NCBI RefSeq assembly: GCF_030867095.1
Contig: NC_081831.1
Coordinates: 40,299,319 to 40,363,318 of the forward strand
Length of the DNA: 64,000 nt
DNA from: Alligator mississippiensis
Taxonomy: Eukaryota; Chordata; Crocodylia; Alligatoridae
Reading direction: 5' to 3'
Under the pieces are notes generated by a model that saw nothing but the letters and a program-made list of their open reading frames with translations, did not search any database and was not told where the DNA came from. The translations under genes were made by a program, and so were the position numbers. This document shows positions 32,640 through 44,602 of the stretch, piece after piece (position 1 is the stretch's first letter; each line of letters begins with the position of its first letter).

Positions 32640-34190
32640 CCTTAATGGTACTCCTGCCCAAGGGGCAGGAAGTCAGCTAGAGTCAAAGGATCCCAGCAAG
32701 ATAAACATCCAATTGTTTCTTGAAAGTTTCCAGAGTAGGTGCTTGCAACACCTTGGGGGGGGGGGGGAGGAGGGAGTCTGTTCCAGGCCTTGGGGGCTCG
32801 GACAGTAAAGAAGTTTTTTCTTACGTCCAGCCTAAAACAGTCTTGCAGGTGTTTGTGATCATTGAACCTTGTCATGCCCTGGGGTGCTCTGGTGAACAGG
32901 TGTTCCCTCAGATCATGATGCATACACTTTATGTTCTTATAGGCTACCACCAAGTCACCCCTGAGCCTATTCTTCTCTAGGCTGAAGAGTCCCGTAGCTC
33001 ACAGCCTCTCTTCATAATGCATGTTCTCTTGCTCTCTGATCATGTGCATGGCTCTCCTCTGGACTCTTTCAAGCTTCTCCATGTCCTTCCTGAATTGTGG
33101 AGCCCAGAATTGGATGCAGGACTCCAGCTGCAGCCTCACCAAGGGCCAGTACAGTGGGAGGATGACATCCTGGGTCTTGCTCGAGATGCATTGGTAGATG
33201 CAAGCCAGGGTTCTGTTCGCTTTGTCAGCTGTGGTATCGCATTGGTGGCTCATATTCATTTTGTGGTCAATCATGACCCCTAAGTCTCTTTTGGTCATGG
33301 TGCTAACAAGTGTAGCATTGCCGAGCCTATAAGTGTGATGTGGGGTTTTATTCCCAAGGTGGAGCACCTTGCATTTCTCCATATTGAATGCCATCAGGTT
33401 TTCATCTGCTCACCTTGCAAGCCTATTGGGGTCAGCCTGGGTCATCAGCCTATTCTCATGTGTGGACACTCTTCCCCAAAGTGGCAGTCTGCTTTTGACA
33501 CCAGTGTCCAGATTGTTTATGAAGACATTAAAGAGTACAGGTCTGAGAATAGAGCTTTGGGGGATGCTACTAGTCACTGAGTGCCATGTTGATTTGGTTC
33601 TGTCAACTACCACTCTCTGGGTCTGACCTCGGAGTCAGTTCCCCAGCCATTGGACTGTGAAATAGTCAAGACTGCAGTTGCCCAATTTTTCCATGAGGGC
33701 AGCATGGGACACCAGGTCAAAGGCTTTTTTAGAAGTCCAAATATATGACATCAACCTCTTCCCTTTTGTCCAGGTGATATGTCACCTGGTCATAGAAGGA
33801 AATGAGATTGGTCAAAGCAAAACCTACCTGTGCTGGCCATCCCTCAGAATGTTGCCTTCTGTTAGCCTGTCAAGAATGGTTTCTTTGATAATTTTTTCCA
33901 AAATCTTCCCAGCAATTGAAGTCAAACTGTAATTTCCTGGGTCTTCTTTCCTTCTTTTCTTGAAGATGGGCACCACATTGGCCCTCTTCCAATCTTCAGG
34001 TACTTCACCTGAGTGCCATGAGTTTTCAAATATCCTTGCCAGTGGCTGCGCAATGATGTCTGCTAGTTCCTTTAGCACTCTTGGGTGCAACCTATCCGGA
34101 CCAGCTGATTTATGGGGGTCCAGCATCTCAAGATGCTCTCTCACAAGATTCACGCCAATGGTGGGCATATATTCATCCTAACCCTGGTCA
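32640..34190 (-). pseudogene. Divergent CR1-group LINE, reverse transcriptase remnant
   Basis: On the minus strand, broken frames read SAGPDRLHPRVLKELADIIAQ, VPEDWKRANVVPIFKK and DPGNY (33.9-34.17 kb), then NNLDTGVKS, then MEKCKVLHLGNKTPHHTYRLG, LGVMIDHKMNMSHQCD and IQFWAPQFRKDMEKLERVQ (33.0-33.39 kb), then a degenerate C-terminus to about 32640. The 3' end lacks the ATTCATAG tail of the other copies and the protein is more diverged, so this is an older or different CR1 subfamily. It has stops and frameshifts throughout. Confidence 0.85.
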
Positions 34191-34423
34191 TCCCACATCA
34201 TGTTAGAATTTCTCATGAAGTTATGCTAGAATGTATATATGAATATTTTAAAAATCCCAGTTCTACTCAGTGATATGCATATTGATCCACAGAGCTACTT
34301 AAAGACCTGTGGCATTCCTGTATGGACCATGCACCTTACCTTGGGGGAAACTTTGAATTCAGCAAATATTGAGGTTAATAATTTATAGCAATTGAAACAA
34401 CCTAATGGGCTGTCACTCAGTCT

Positions 34424-36203
34424 CAGGGTGGATAAAAATCAATGATTTATTAAAAATTAAAATGTAGGATTTTTTTATCAGAATTTTTTATTTAATTGTG
34501 GTTTTTAATAGGCCTGTGCAAAGTGGCTAGTATGCGCTTCGGATTTAGCTTCGGCTGACTCAGGGGACAGTGATTCGATTCGGTGATTCGAATAACTGTC
34601 CCAATTTGATTCAGCTGAATCTGGTTTGGAGATTTGACTGCTGCCAAATCTCCGAATCTCTGAATCAGCCAGGCCAGGCCCATTCCCTGCCCCTCTCCCA
34701 GCCTGGCAATGGCTGCCCCAGCTCCCGGCACTTGGGGAAAAAAAAGCCCTGGCTCAGTGGGTGCTGCCAGGCAGGGGGGCGATCCCTGCTGCCCCCCACT
34801 GCCCCATGCTGCATGGGGGGCTCTGCATGAGCCCCCCAACTTCCCCCCCTTGCTCCTCCTGCCCCCTCATGGGTGCCCCACCTGGGCCAGCTATGGACCT
34901 TTAAGAGAAAAAAAAAATGAAAAACCCCCTGGACTCACTGCTTCCTCCTGGGAGGGGGTTGATCCCTGCTGCCCCCCGCTGCTCCGTACCATGTGGGGGG
35001 CTCTTCACGAGCCCCTGAAGCCCCAAGGCTGCTGCAGGAGTGGTGAGTCCCAGGGATTTTCTCCGGTTTTTTTTTTTTCTTAAAGGGCTGGAGCTGGCTC
35101 AGGAAGAGCAGCCATGGGGGAGTTGGCGGAGTGAGGGGGGGTTGGTGGGCTCGTGGAAGAGCAGACCATGCAGCATGGGGCAGTGGGGGGGCAGCAGGGA
35201 TTGCCCCCCTGCCTGGCAGCACCTGGTGAGCACCAGGGGCAGCCATGAGGGGGGCTGGGGGAGCGGGGGGAGGTGTCGGGGGGGCTGGCAGGGGTCCTAC
35301 CATGGTTCCCTCCCCCCTCTCCCAGCCTTCCTCCCCTGCTCCTAGTACACTTACCAGTTTGGAGTTAGCTGCAGCTCCCTGCTGCAGCCACCATGGACTG
35401 CCCAAATCATCAAAGCTTTCTGAATCTTTCCTGAAGATTCAGAGAGCTTTGAATTGATTTGGACCTTTAGATTGGTCCCCGATTCGATTCGGATTTGGAG
35501 ATTCGGCCACCGAATCAGGCCAAATCTCCTCCGAATCAAATCACCAACTGAAGTTTCGCACATCCCTAGTTTTTAATTTTTTGTTAAGATGCTTTTTTTT
35601 TTTGTAAACCTACATAAAGATAATTTTAATTTTAAAATATGTTAAGTCTCAAAGATATCATCATGGAATAGGGATTATAACTTCTAATTATATACTATAT
35701 GAGACAATATAGTCATGTAACTTTTTTAGAAAAGTTTTATTAAGAGGTCACAACAGGCCATGGATTATATTAAGGGCCCAATTTTATGGGATTCCCAGAG
35801 GCTTCTCTATAGATTATGTAAAGATTAAAGAAAACCACTCTACCTGACAGGGCTCAGTGCTCAGCCTAGATCTCTGTGATGCTTAGTTTCGGTTCTCAAA
35901 TTGTAGATTTGTGTCTCCAGAAAATATCCCTGTTAACAGCAGTATATGGAGATGTGAGATAACAGACCTGATTACCTACCCATCAGCCCTATTGTCTCTG
36001 CAAGTTTGTGTGCACAGAGTCCAAGCCCTTACCTCTCTCTAAAAGTGCAAATTTTCAAGAAGTTAAACGAATAGAGGATATCAAACAACAAGAATGTACT
36101 TTTTGTAGAAAGCAACAATTAAATTGAGGCTTCCTGACCAGTGATTTAAATCTGGATTTAAATCAGGCTTTAAATCAATTTGATTGAAATCAAATCTGCC
36201 CTG
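34424..36203 (+). mobile_element. hAT-type element, CAGGGTGGATAAAAATC ends, interrupted by a second hAT
   Basis: The ends CAGGGTGGATAAAAATCAAT and TTGAAATCAAATCTGCCCTG are inverted repeats. They are flanked by a perfect 8-bp duplication CTCAGTCT (34416-34423 and 36204-36211). Without the nested insertion it is about 710 bases, AT-rich, rich in TTTAAATC motifs and non-coding. The nested family A element lies at 34509-35568. Confidence 0.9.
34509..35568 (+). mobile_element. Non-autonomous hAT element, family A, nested
   Basis: Terminal repeats are TAGGCCTGTGCAAAG and TTTCGCACATCCCTA, with a perfect 8-bp duplication GTTTTTAA (34501-34508 and 35569-35576). Subterminal GATTCGG-type repeats lie at both ends. 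The interior is a GC-rich multi-fold palindrome (GGGGGGCTCTGCATGAGCCCCCC and inverted copies, with A-run and T-run pairs). It shares this core with the copy at 42919 and in part with 58.6-58.85 kb. Confidence 0.92.
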
Positions 36204-38036
36204 CTCAGTCTAGCTGATAAAAATCTAATTAATCATCTGCTTGGGATCACTTAATATATATGGACAGAATTTAAAAAAAAATATTTAGTCAACTTGTTTA
36301 AATTTGCATATATCTAATCAACTTATTTAAATTTGTATAAATGTCAGGAGGCTTTACAGTAGCACTGCTTAGTCAAAGCTGTAGGTTTGGGCAACTCTTG
36401 GCTGAGAGAAGAAGATTCTGGGAGTATCACTGGTTCCAGGAGAAATTTACTGAGGATGCAAGGAACCTGTTCTTGATCCTCCATTAGATGTGTATGAGCC
36501 CACTTTGAGCCTGTGAAGCTTTATTTTTGGGCTGCCTTTATGTATCACAGTGTGGGATCAGGATCTTGGGATGAGATCAAGAGATGCCCCCTATTGGCAC
36601 AGCATAGTTGCAGCTGCTTTGTTGACAAGATCAAGAATGGCAGCCTGCCATAGGTCTACCAAAAACAGCTGTGCAGCTTCTTGCATCTTTTAAGATTAAT
36701 TTCAGAGATATTTGGCAAGTTGGAAATTGATCTAGTGGTATATTATATTTGTGTCAGTAATGCCTTATTTATTAGATATTGAATTTCTGGTAATGTTAAC
36801 ATGAAATTCAGGCTTACCCATGAACCACAGAGATTTTTCATCTTCTCTTGAAAAATGGGCATAACTTGATTATATACATCATGTTCAAGAGTTTATTTTG
36901 CATCTGCTTACTTCTCTGGAGTTCTTAGGGTTTTTTGCGAGATGAATAACTACTGTATATTATGCATTTGTGACTGAATTTTACTATTTGATGCATCTCT
37001 CTGACTTGATAAATGCTGTTCTTGTCTCAGTGAATTTTTGTATGCGAGATTAATCCAAAATAAGGCATTAAAATACTGAATGTGTGCATCTAATGCAAAC
37101 TTGGTTTGTACAGTAATAAAAGTACTCCTTGGTTTTAAGAATGGAGCACTGAAGTGCAAATGATTATGATTTTAAGGAAACCATACAGAACTACTTACTC
37201 CTTGTTGAATGTAGAAACAAATCTGAGCTGAATTCTTCCCACCAAGAAAAAGTGGAATCTGTTAAAATAAACTCAGTACACTTTACTAGTAGGAATAATG
37301 CCATAGAGTAGGAACTCTGTGTGTATCTTATTCTTCCAATTAGTTTAAAAGCCTTTTTGTTGCCACAGCAAGTAAGTATGTTTTAGCACTTTCCCCCTTT
37401 CAAGGCTGCAGTGTGTTTGTGGTAAGATTAATGAAAATGTTGACTCATTAATGAAAATGAGGTGACTGGTGGTGGGGATGACCAAGGTGAGGGCAGACTC
37501 CAGTGAAGAGGGAAGGGAAGGAGCAAGGGCAAGATAAGACAGATGGGAAGCTGCCTGAAAGTTGAGGAAGATCAGCTATTGGAAGCAGTTTCTGAACATT
37601 CAGTTTGAAACAAGATTTGAACAGCAGTGTGGTGAATTTGTGGGCAAGTGGCTTTTCAAATTGATTGGCAGGTTAGTTCCTGTGACATGCCATGCATCCT
37701 CAATTCCTATGAGAGTCGTGAAAATTGAAGGCATTTAGTATCTCTGCATGGTGTTCTTGCAGACCTGGATCCTAAATCTTTTGGCCATGTGAAGTCTTTT
37801 ACTTGCCAAAAATAATTCTCCAATAAAAAATTCTTGCTTTTGGCACAAGACAGAATGAAATAATTTATAAAAGGAATATTATGTTCTCTTTTTTAAATAA
37901 AATGGAATCAATTGTGATTTATAGGAGTACATTAATGCTAGGCCCACAATAAACTATTAATGAACACTTCTGTCACTCTTGATTTCTTTTCTCCTCTTGT
38001 ATTGACCTTTTAAATTTTGCCTGTATCTTGTTCCAG
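36204..38036. other. No recognised exon or repeat
   Basis: Presumed intronic sequence upstream of the first recognised SLC22A23-like exon. I looked for the preceding exon (encoding the TM3-TM4 region) and did not find it. Confidence 0.45.
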
Positions 38037-38205
38037 ACATAGAGCTCTGTCCTACTGGGCACGAGTTCATGATCACCATGCTGGCAAGCTTCATTGCAGT
38101 GGCTGGGCAGTTCCTCATGCAAGGTGTGGCTGCCCTCTGCAGGGACTTGCAGGTTCTCCAAACTGTCATCATCTGCCCTTCCTTCCTGATGCTGCTTTAT
38201 GGGTC
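38037..38205 (+). pseudogene. SLC22A23: SLC22A23-like exon: TM5-TM6 region
   Basis: The exon follows a polypyrimidine tract and acceptor (TTGTTCCAG ending at 38036). In frame it reads IELCPTGHEFMITM, LASFIAVAGQFLMQGVAALC, RDLQVLQTVIICP and SFLMLLYGS. The family reads MPGVAALCRDWQVLQ and LLLMLLYWS here, so a Pro before Gly is Gln and two Trp are Leu (TTG for TGG) and Gly (GGG for TGG). The expected donor after the split Ser codon reads ATAAGT instead of GTAAGT. A C-to-T type change at a former CpG explains it. A GT three bases earlier would shift the frame. The coding match plus the lost donor indicate decay rather than a chance frame. Confidence 0.85.
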
Positions 38206-38809
38206 ATAAGTATTTCTGTTCTGTTACTTGGGGATAAATATGCAGGCACTTTAAGGAGGAAGTGTCTGGTACTATCATATTCCAGACCTGCTGGTCATCT
38301 GTAGTGGCGAGAAGGAAGGTGGTGTTTGACCTCTGGGTTTTTTGCTTTCTTGTTTTTTACCTTCCTCAGAAGCACTGACTACTTTGGCCTTGACTAGAGG
38401 CTAAAATGTGCTTGTGTTCCTGTCAGCACTTAAACTCTCATGAACCTGCCTAGAGAGGCTCAACATCCAACTAATCATTAGATTTGGGTTCAGAAAGAAT
38501 TTTTCCCCTTGGTTAGACTGGCAAGGAGGGCTATGGTTTTTTTAGTGATTCCCTGAACAGTGGTGCACAATCTACTTAGGATCAATCTGAACATAATTTA
38601 ACCTAGCAGATTTCCTTCCACTGCAATAATAAAGGCAGTGGCAATGATCTGGTCTCTCCTGATCTTTACCCGTGTGTGACAGCTGAAATTATGTCTGTGT
38701 GATAAAGGTGCTTGCTGAAGGCCCTATGAAGATTAGACCAAGTGTTTTTCTATATTTGTTTAGATATTAAGCTGTAATTTGTTGCTAAGAGCCTAATTAA
38801 AGTTTAAGA
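38206..38809. other. Intronic, no recognised repeat
   Basis: Nothing assigned between the exon and the LTR-like element. Confidence 0.45.
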
Positions 38810-39365
38810 TGTAGTGAGGCCTTGTATACAGTAAGGCCTAGTAAATTTAGCAAAGCCTTGAAGTAGTAAGGCCCTGTGGTGTGGTTAAAATTACCTTATC
38901 AAAGGAATGCAAGGCTTGTACTGCTAATTGGTCAGTCTAAGGACAGTTGAAGTAAAAGGAATCTGAGTGGTTGTACGTTATCAGAACCATTCAGAAGCTT
39001 TAAATTGGCTGGAATATCTGGAAACCATTCAGAAGGAAGATACAGCTCTGTGAAAAGGATTAGTTAGCTGTTGCCTGGATCAGTGGGCCCATGGACCTTG
39101 AGGAGCCCACGAACTGCATGCCAGGGTCCTTCCCGGTACCCCTTCGGACAGTGTTGTTCAGGGATGCCTGACTTTGCTGAACTTTGTGGAAAGAGAAGCT
39201 TGCTGTGTATTGGGCATCAGAGGGGACTGCCGATAAGTTGCCAACTGAATTGCTTTTGTCTGTCATTGTTTGTTTTGTTACTACGTGTATTTGTGTTTTT
39301 GTTAAGTCAATAAACCTTTCTTACCTTTCTCCCCCCGACCATACTCTCAATCCCGAACCTCCACA
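38810..39365 (+). mobile_element. LTR-like element with poly(A) signal
   Basis: It starts about TGTAGTGAGGCC and ends about GAACCTCCACA, whose reverse complement resembles the start. A poly(A) signal AATAAACC lies at 39309 and several GTAAGGCC-type direct repeats at 38815-38880. No target duplication was found, so the limits are tentative. Confidence 0.5.
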
Positions 39366-39405
39366 GGCAGCTGGGACACCTGTGGCAAATCATAGAGATT
39401 TTCAC

Positions 39406-40406
39406 TAGGGGTGCACCGATAGAGACTTTTTGGACCAATAGAATGGCTGATTTTTAACAAGGCATATCATCTGATACCAATTCAATTGCCGATGTGAGGC
39501 CTGGTAGGTTGGAGAGCAGCATCCAGCTGCTAAGTCTGTTGTGGGGGAGGGAAGGAGCATGGGGGGAGCAGACCAAGGCCCCTGTGGTGAGGGAGGGAGT
39601 GGGGCTGGGGCTGCACAGCCAGGGTGAGTAATGGGATGGAGCCTTGGCTCACCTTGGGGGTGTGGGGGAGGGAGGCACAGCTACATGCACCCTGGGAGGG
39701 CATGGGGGTGGGGTTTGCCCCACACACAGATCCAGGGGGCATGGGCAGGCTGTCACTTGGGGCTGGGGCTGGCGCTGCGCCAAGCTTTTCCCAGCAGGGG
39801 CTGGGCCAGGCTGCGCTCAGAGTGGGTGGCACTGGGAGCAGGGCTACAGTGAATTTTGGGTGGCTGTAGCCTTCCCCTCTCCCCTGTACACCCATGTCCT
39901 AGCACTGCCACTGTGCACCCCTAGCACAGCCCCACCCAGCTCCCGCCAGGAAGAGCCTGGTGCTGCCCCCAGCCTCAGCTTACAGTGGCAACCCATCCTC
40001 GCCCTGCGCAGAGATCTGGGGGGCACATGCCCCCCATGGTTCTCCGGGGTGCGTGTAGTGACTGGAGCCACCCCCCAATCCCCACGCCCCCTGGATAAGT
40101 TGTTTGTGACTCTATATCCCATGCCCTGCCCACCCTGGCTGTGCAGCACTTGCCCCAGCCCCATTCTCTCCCTCCTTCCCTACGCCCCTTCCCCCACAAG
40201 AGACTTAACAGTCAGACACTGCTCTCTATGCTGCCGGGTTGCGCTCCTGGCCACCTGTGTACTGTGCTGAAGCTGCATGCATGCACAGGGTATTTATCGG
40301 TGACATTATTGACCACATCAGCCGAACAAAGCCAAATGCCAATAATGTCAATTTTCCTTATATTGGTGTCGAAATGATATGGGACCAATGTACCAGTGCA
40401 CCTCTA
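39406..40406. mobile_element. Foldback hAT element, family B, copy 1
   Basis: The left end TAGGGGTGCACCGATAGAG and right end ACCAGTGCACCTCTAA form inverted repeats. Putative target repeats ATTTTCAC and ATATTTCT are decayed. The interior is a long inverted repeat: CAGCTGCTAAGTCTGTTGTG with GTGAGGGAGGGAGTGGGGCTG on the left pairs with the CCCCAGCCCC..CCCTCC and CAAGAGACTTAACAG blocks on the right. No transposase is present. The many overlapping open frames are products of the GC-rich palindrome. Confidence 0.75.
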
Positions 40407-40870
40407 ATATTTCTAACAAAGCATTATACTACATATGCAGCATGAGAAGCCTGCAGTTTTGAGGGAATAGTGAGCAATGCCAGTTCTTTTCCTTCAGTTA
40501 TTGGACCACCATGGTTTTTCTAGCCTAAAGGTTTCTGGGGTGTATATGTGTCCATGCATCTGGGGTGAGAGAATGTATTTTAAAAGAAAATTAGAGGAGA
40601 AGGTAAAGTTGTTTAGCTGTCAAGGGAAAAGCAGTGGAAGGTGTATTCCATTCAGATGCTTTGGGTAGCCTTAGGAAATGGGGAATTTTCATAACATTCT
40701 GCAAGAAAATATGCTGAAGAAGACACCTGGGATCAGTTTAGTAAAATAGCTTATTTTGCTGTCAAGCAGAATGACTGAATATATTGCTGTACATACTTAG
40801 TGTTCTTTGATCTATTGGATTTTTAAGATAAACTATCCATTTTTTTGTAATGCACATGATCAATATTCTT
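40407..40870. other. Intronic, no recognised feature
   Basis: Nothing recognised. Confidence 0.5.
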
Positions 40871-41670
40871 TAGAGGTGCACTGATACATTGGTCTGATAT
40901 CAGATCAGCACCGATATAAAGAAAATTGTCTATATTGGAAATCGCCTTGATGTGGCCAATAAATGGCCCATGCATGCCCACAGTCGCAGCGCAGCATGTA
41001 GGCAGTGAGGAGCACAGCTGGTAGCATGGAGAGCTGCATGCAGCTGGTATGTCTGGTGTGGTGGAAGGGGAGGGACGTGGTGGGGGGGCAGATCAAGGCA
41101 CCCATGGTGACGAGGGAGTGGGGCAGGTGCTGCTCAACCAAGGCAGGGTGGGGGGTCTGGGAGGGCATGGAGGGGGGTGTGTGTGTGCCCCCGGATCTGT
41201 GTGGGGTAGGTGGTGTTGGCGTTGGGAAGGGGTCTATAGTATAGGGTAGCTACAGCAATTTTTTTGGGGGGGGGGTGGCTGCAGTCCCCCCACCTAGTCC
41301 CCTTGCAGTGCCACTGCTATCTGCTCAGTTCCCCACCTGTACCCTGCACAGATCTGGGGGGCACATGCCCCCCACCCCCGTGCCCTCCCAGGGTGCATGC
41401 AGGAGCTGCCTCCCCTCCTTGCACCCCTTGGATGAGCTGTGGCTCCATCCCACACCGTCCCCCACCCACCTCGGCAGTGCCTGCCTCAGGCCCAGCCCCA
41501 CTCCCTTCCTCCCTCCCTCACTGTGGGAGTCATTGATCTGTACCCGCACCATGCCCCTTCCCTCTCCCCTCTCCTTCCACCACAACAGACTTACCAGCTG
41601 CATTCAGCTGTATCCGAAATCGGATTGGCTATTGTTATTGGCCTCCAAAATCTCTATTGGTGCACCCCTA
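40871..41670. mobile_element. Foldback hAT element, family B, copy 2
   Basis: The ends TAGAGGTGCACTGATAC and TATTGGTGCACCCCTA are flanked by a perfect 8-bp duplication ATATTCTT (40863-40870 and 41671-41678). Inner inverted arms include CAGCTGGTATGTCTGGTGTG against CACAACAGACTTACCAGCTG. 800 bases, non-coding. Confidence 0.9.
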
Positions 41671-42918
41671 ATATTCTTTTTTCTTTCTCTATGGTTATGT
41701 TCTAGCTCAGGGCAATGTGTGCTGTCTTTATTAATCCCAGAAGGCTCTATACTGGTACAATTGCCTGCTCAGTTTCCATTCCCCTTCCCTTACCTCAAAA
41801 ACATAAGTGTTTACTCTACATCTGTAGCAAAGGCTACTGCATTGTGGTGGAATCTCTGATAGAATTTCATTTTTTATTTTAGAGTTCAATACAATTTTTG
41901 AGTTAGTCAACACAGAGAGGAGGGAGTGAAACTGAGGTCAGCATAGAGGTGGAGATGTCTTTAAAAGTGACTGAAAGTATGACAGCACTGAGATGCATGT
42001 ATGCCTTGCAGGATTTCTTTTAGTCGAGTTCTGTATGTGCCTTTTTGGCAATATACAAAAAATAAATGGATCTAAAAACTACATGGAAGGTTAGTCAGTA
42101 GGACCAGAGATTAGAGTAAACATCTGCATTTAAAGGAAACAAATGTGTATTTTTCTGCAGCTATATTTTTAAGAACCACCCTTAAACAGTAAAGTACACA
42201 GTGCTGTGTTTGCATCAGCAAATACTTTCATGGTTATTGCTTAAGTATTTTATTGGCTAAAAGTTTTTTTAATGGCACGTTGCTAGATACAGGATGTGGG
42301 TAACTAAGCATCAGAGCATGAATCTAGCTGGCAGCTGCTTTTAATGATATCCACACCAGCTGCCTCTTAGTTCTTAGCTTACCAGAGTAGTCTAGTAATT
42401 TGCAAAGACATCTTCTGCTAATTGGTTTAAATTAGGATCTCTTAACCTGCCCTTTATGTTAGAACCTATTAGCTCTCCAAATTCTCATAAGCCTTCCTTT
42501 TTTTAAACTGAGTTTCATTTTCATACTTCAGAAATGACAATTAGATGAACTAATCAGGGTCTGATACTGTAGTCTGCCTACAGGATGCCAAGTCAAATGA
42601 AAAGCTGGTGCCTCTCCTGTGTTCTTTGTTTGGGGTACTGTGGTTATCACATTTTTGCAAACTCAGATCCAAAAGATTTCTTTCAAGTTTGTTCTAAATG
42701 TAAAAGCTTTTCCTGTTCCTTGCCCACCTAAGGGGAAATGGAGTTTTAAAGCTGAAACATTAGCTGATAACGCAATCAGAAGTGTTTTAACTTCTTTTTC
42801 AGTGCTTTTTCCTGTGATATTTATATTCCACATAGTATTCTATTTTGACTCTTATTAGTATCCATTCCATAGCCTATTGAGTCGTCTCCCATATATGGGA
42901 TAACTTTATACTGGGAAC
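41671..42918. other. Intronic, no recognised feature
   Basis: AT-rich, no supported gene or repeat. Confidence 0.5.
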
Positions 42919-43988
42919 TAGGGCTGTGTGAAGCTTTGGGTGGTGATTCAATTCGGAGGAGATTCGGCCCAATTCAGTGGGCAAATCTCAGAATCCAGAT
43001 TGAACCAAGGGACCAATTAAAAGGTCCAAATTGATTCAAAGCTCTCTGAAACATTGGAAAAGATTCAGAGCTTTGATGATTCAGAAAGTCCCCAGTGGCT
43101 GCAGCAGGGAGCTGCAGCCAACTCCGAGCGGGTAAGTACTAGGGACGGGGGAGGGGACCATGTGGGGACCCCTTCCAGACCCCATCCCCTGTCTGCTCCT
43201 CAGCCCCCCCGACCCCCCCTGCTCTCTCAGCCCCCCGATGGCTGCCCCACACGTCCCAGCTCCTGGCGTTTAAAAAAAAAAAGCCCCAGTGCTCACCAGG
43301 TGCTGCCAGGTGTGGGGGGCAATCCTTGCTGCCCCCCACTGACCCACACTACATGGACAAGCCCCCTGACCCCCCCCTCACTCCCCCAGCCCCCCCACGG
43401 CTGCCCTTTCCACAGGGTCTCTGGCCCTTTTTTTAAGAAAAAAAAAAAAACCCCAAGAAAAGCCCCAGGACTCACCACTCCTGCAGTGGCCTTGGGGCTT
43501 TGGGGGGCTTGTGCAGAGCCCCCAACATGGTATGTGGCATCTGGGGGCAGTGGGAATCACCCCCTGCCAGCAGGAATGGTGAGTCCCAGGGCTTTTCTAA
43601 TTTTTTTTTTAAAGGGCCAGAGCTGTCCTGGGTGGGGCACCCTTGGGTGGGGGGGGGGCTGGGGGAGCAAGGCGGGGTTGGGGGACTTGTGCAGAACCCC
43701 TCATACAGCATGGGGCAGTTGGGAGCAGTGGGGATCACCCTCTGCCTGGCAGCACCTGCTGAGTTGGGGCTTTTTTTTTTTTAACAAGTGCCTGGAGCTG
43801 AAGCAGTCAGGACAGCTATTGCCGGGCTGGGGGAATGGGCCTGGCTGATTCAGAGATTTGGCAGCAGTTGAATCTGAATCAGATTCGGCTGAATCGATTT
43901 GGGACACTGATTCGAATCACTGAATTGAATCACTGTCCACCGAATTGGCCAAATCCAAAGCGAATACTAGCCACTTTGGACAGGCCTA
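42919..43988 (-). mobile_element. Non-autonomous hAT element, family A, third copy
   Basis: The ends TAGGGCTGTGTGAAGC and CACTTTGGACAGGCCTA are the family A termini in reverse orientation, with a perfect 8-bp duplication CTGGGAAC (42911-42918 and 43989-43996). The interior shares the multi-fold palindromic GC-rich core of the 34509 copy. The 264-codon frame at 43054-43848 runs through this core and is Pro/Gly-rich without a domain, so I do not call it a gene. Confidence 0.92.
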
Positions 43989-43996
43989 CTGGGAAC

Positions 43997-44600
43997 CATG
44001 CAAATAAAATGATTTTTGTTTTCATTAAAACGACCTTTTCCCATAACAAAACAAGTATGTTTATTACACATTTATAGCAGTATGAACTGTTTGGTCTGGA
44101 GCAGGCCTTAAAATCTGTATGGGTCACTTTGGACTTAGAAGAAAAGAAGTTTAATGTTTTGCAAATATTTAAACAACCTACCTTAAAACAAAATCACTGT
44201 TGCACTGTTTTTTTTTCCTTCCAGTCACTTCCATTAACTAGAATGTTTTTTCTTCCTGATCCAAGCTGTCATCTGGAAACCACACAACTCATTCTCTACT
44301 TTGCAGCTGGTGGCTACTGCGGACTTCCTAGTTTCCCCAACCCTTTGATACATTGTAAACACCATAGTTCTACTGATAGACCATATTTTGTTTTATTGTT
44401 GCCCTATTTACTAACAATGTGGTGTGCCAGGAATCTTTTTATATATGAACCCATGTCAAAAAGATTACAGGACAATGAAACATAAGCAGTGCAGACAGAA
44501 GTTACAGGAGGCACTTTATTTTGAAATGTCTTCATCTTACCCCCCATGCAATGAGGGTCAGATTTTCACTTGATCGGCCATTTTTTAGGCTGTCTGCAGC
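43997..44600. other. Intronic, no recognised feature
   Basis: No supported gene. An AG at a T-rich tract near 44224 is not followed by a recognisable coding exon. Confidence 0.45.
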
Positions 44601-44602
44601 TA

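Noticed and set aside
39644-40270. 208-residue open frame
   Set aside because: Inside the foldback hAT element 39406-40406; several frames are open at once because of GC-rich palindromic sequence.
43054-43848. 264-residue open frame on the + strand
   Set aside because: It lies wholly inside a non-autonomous hAT element (42919-43988) and runs through its palindromic GC-rich core; Pro/Gly-rich translation with no domain.
44200-44480. Possible exon after a T-rich AG acceptor at about 44224
   Set aside because: No coding similarity, no suitable donor and wrong position relative to the SLC22A23-like exon order.
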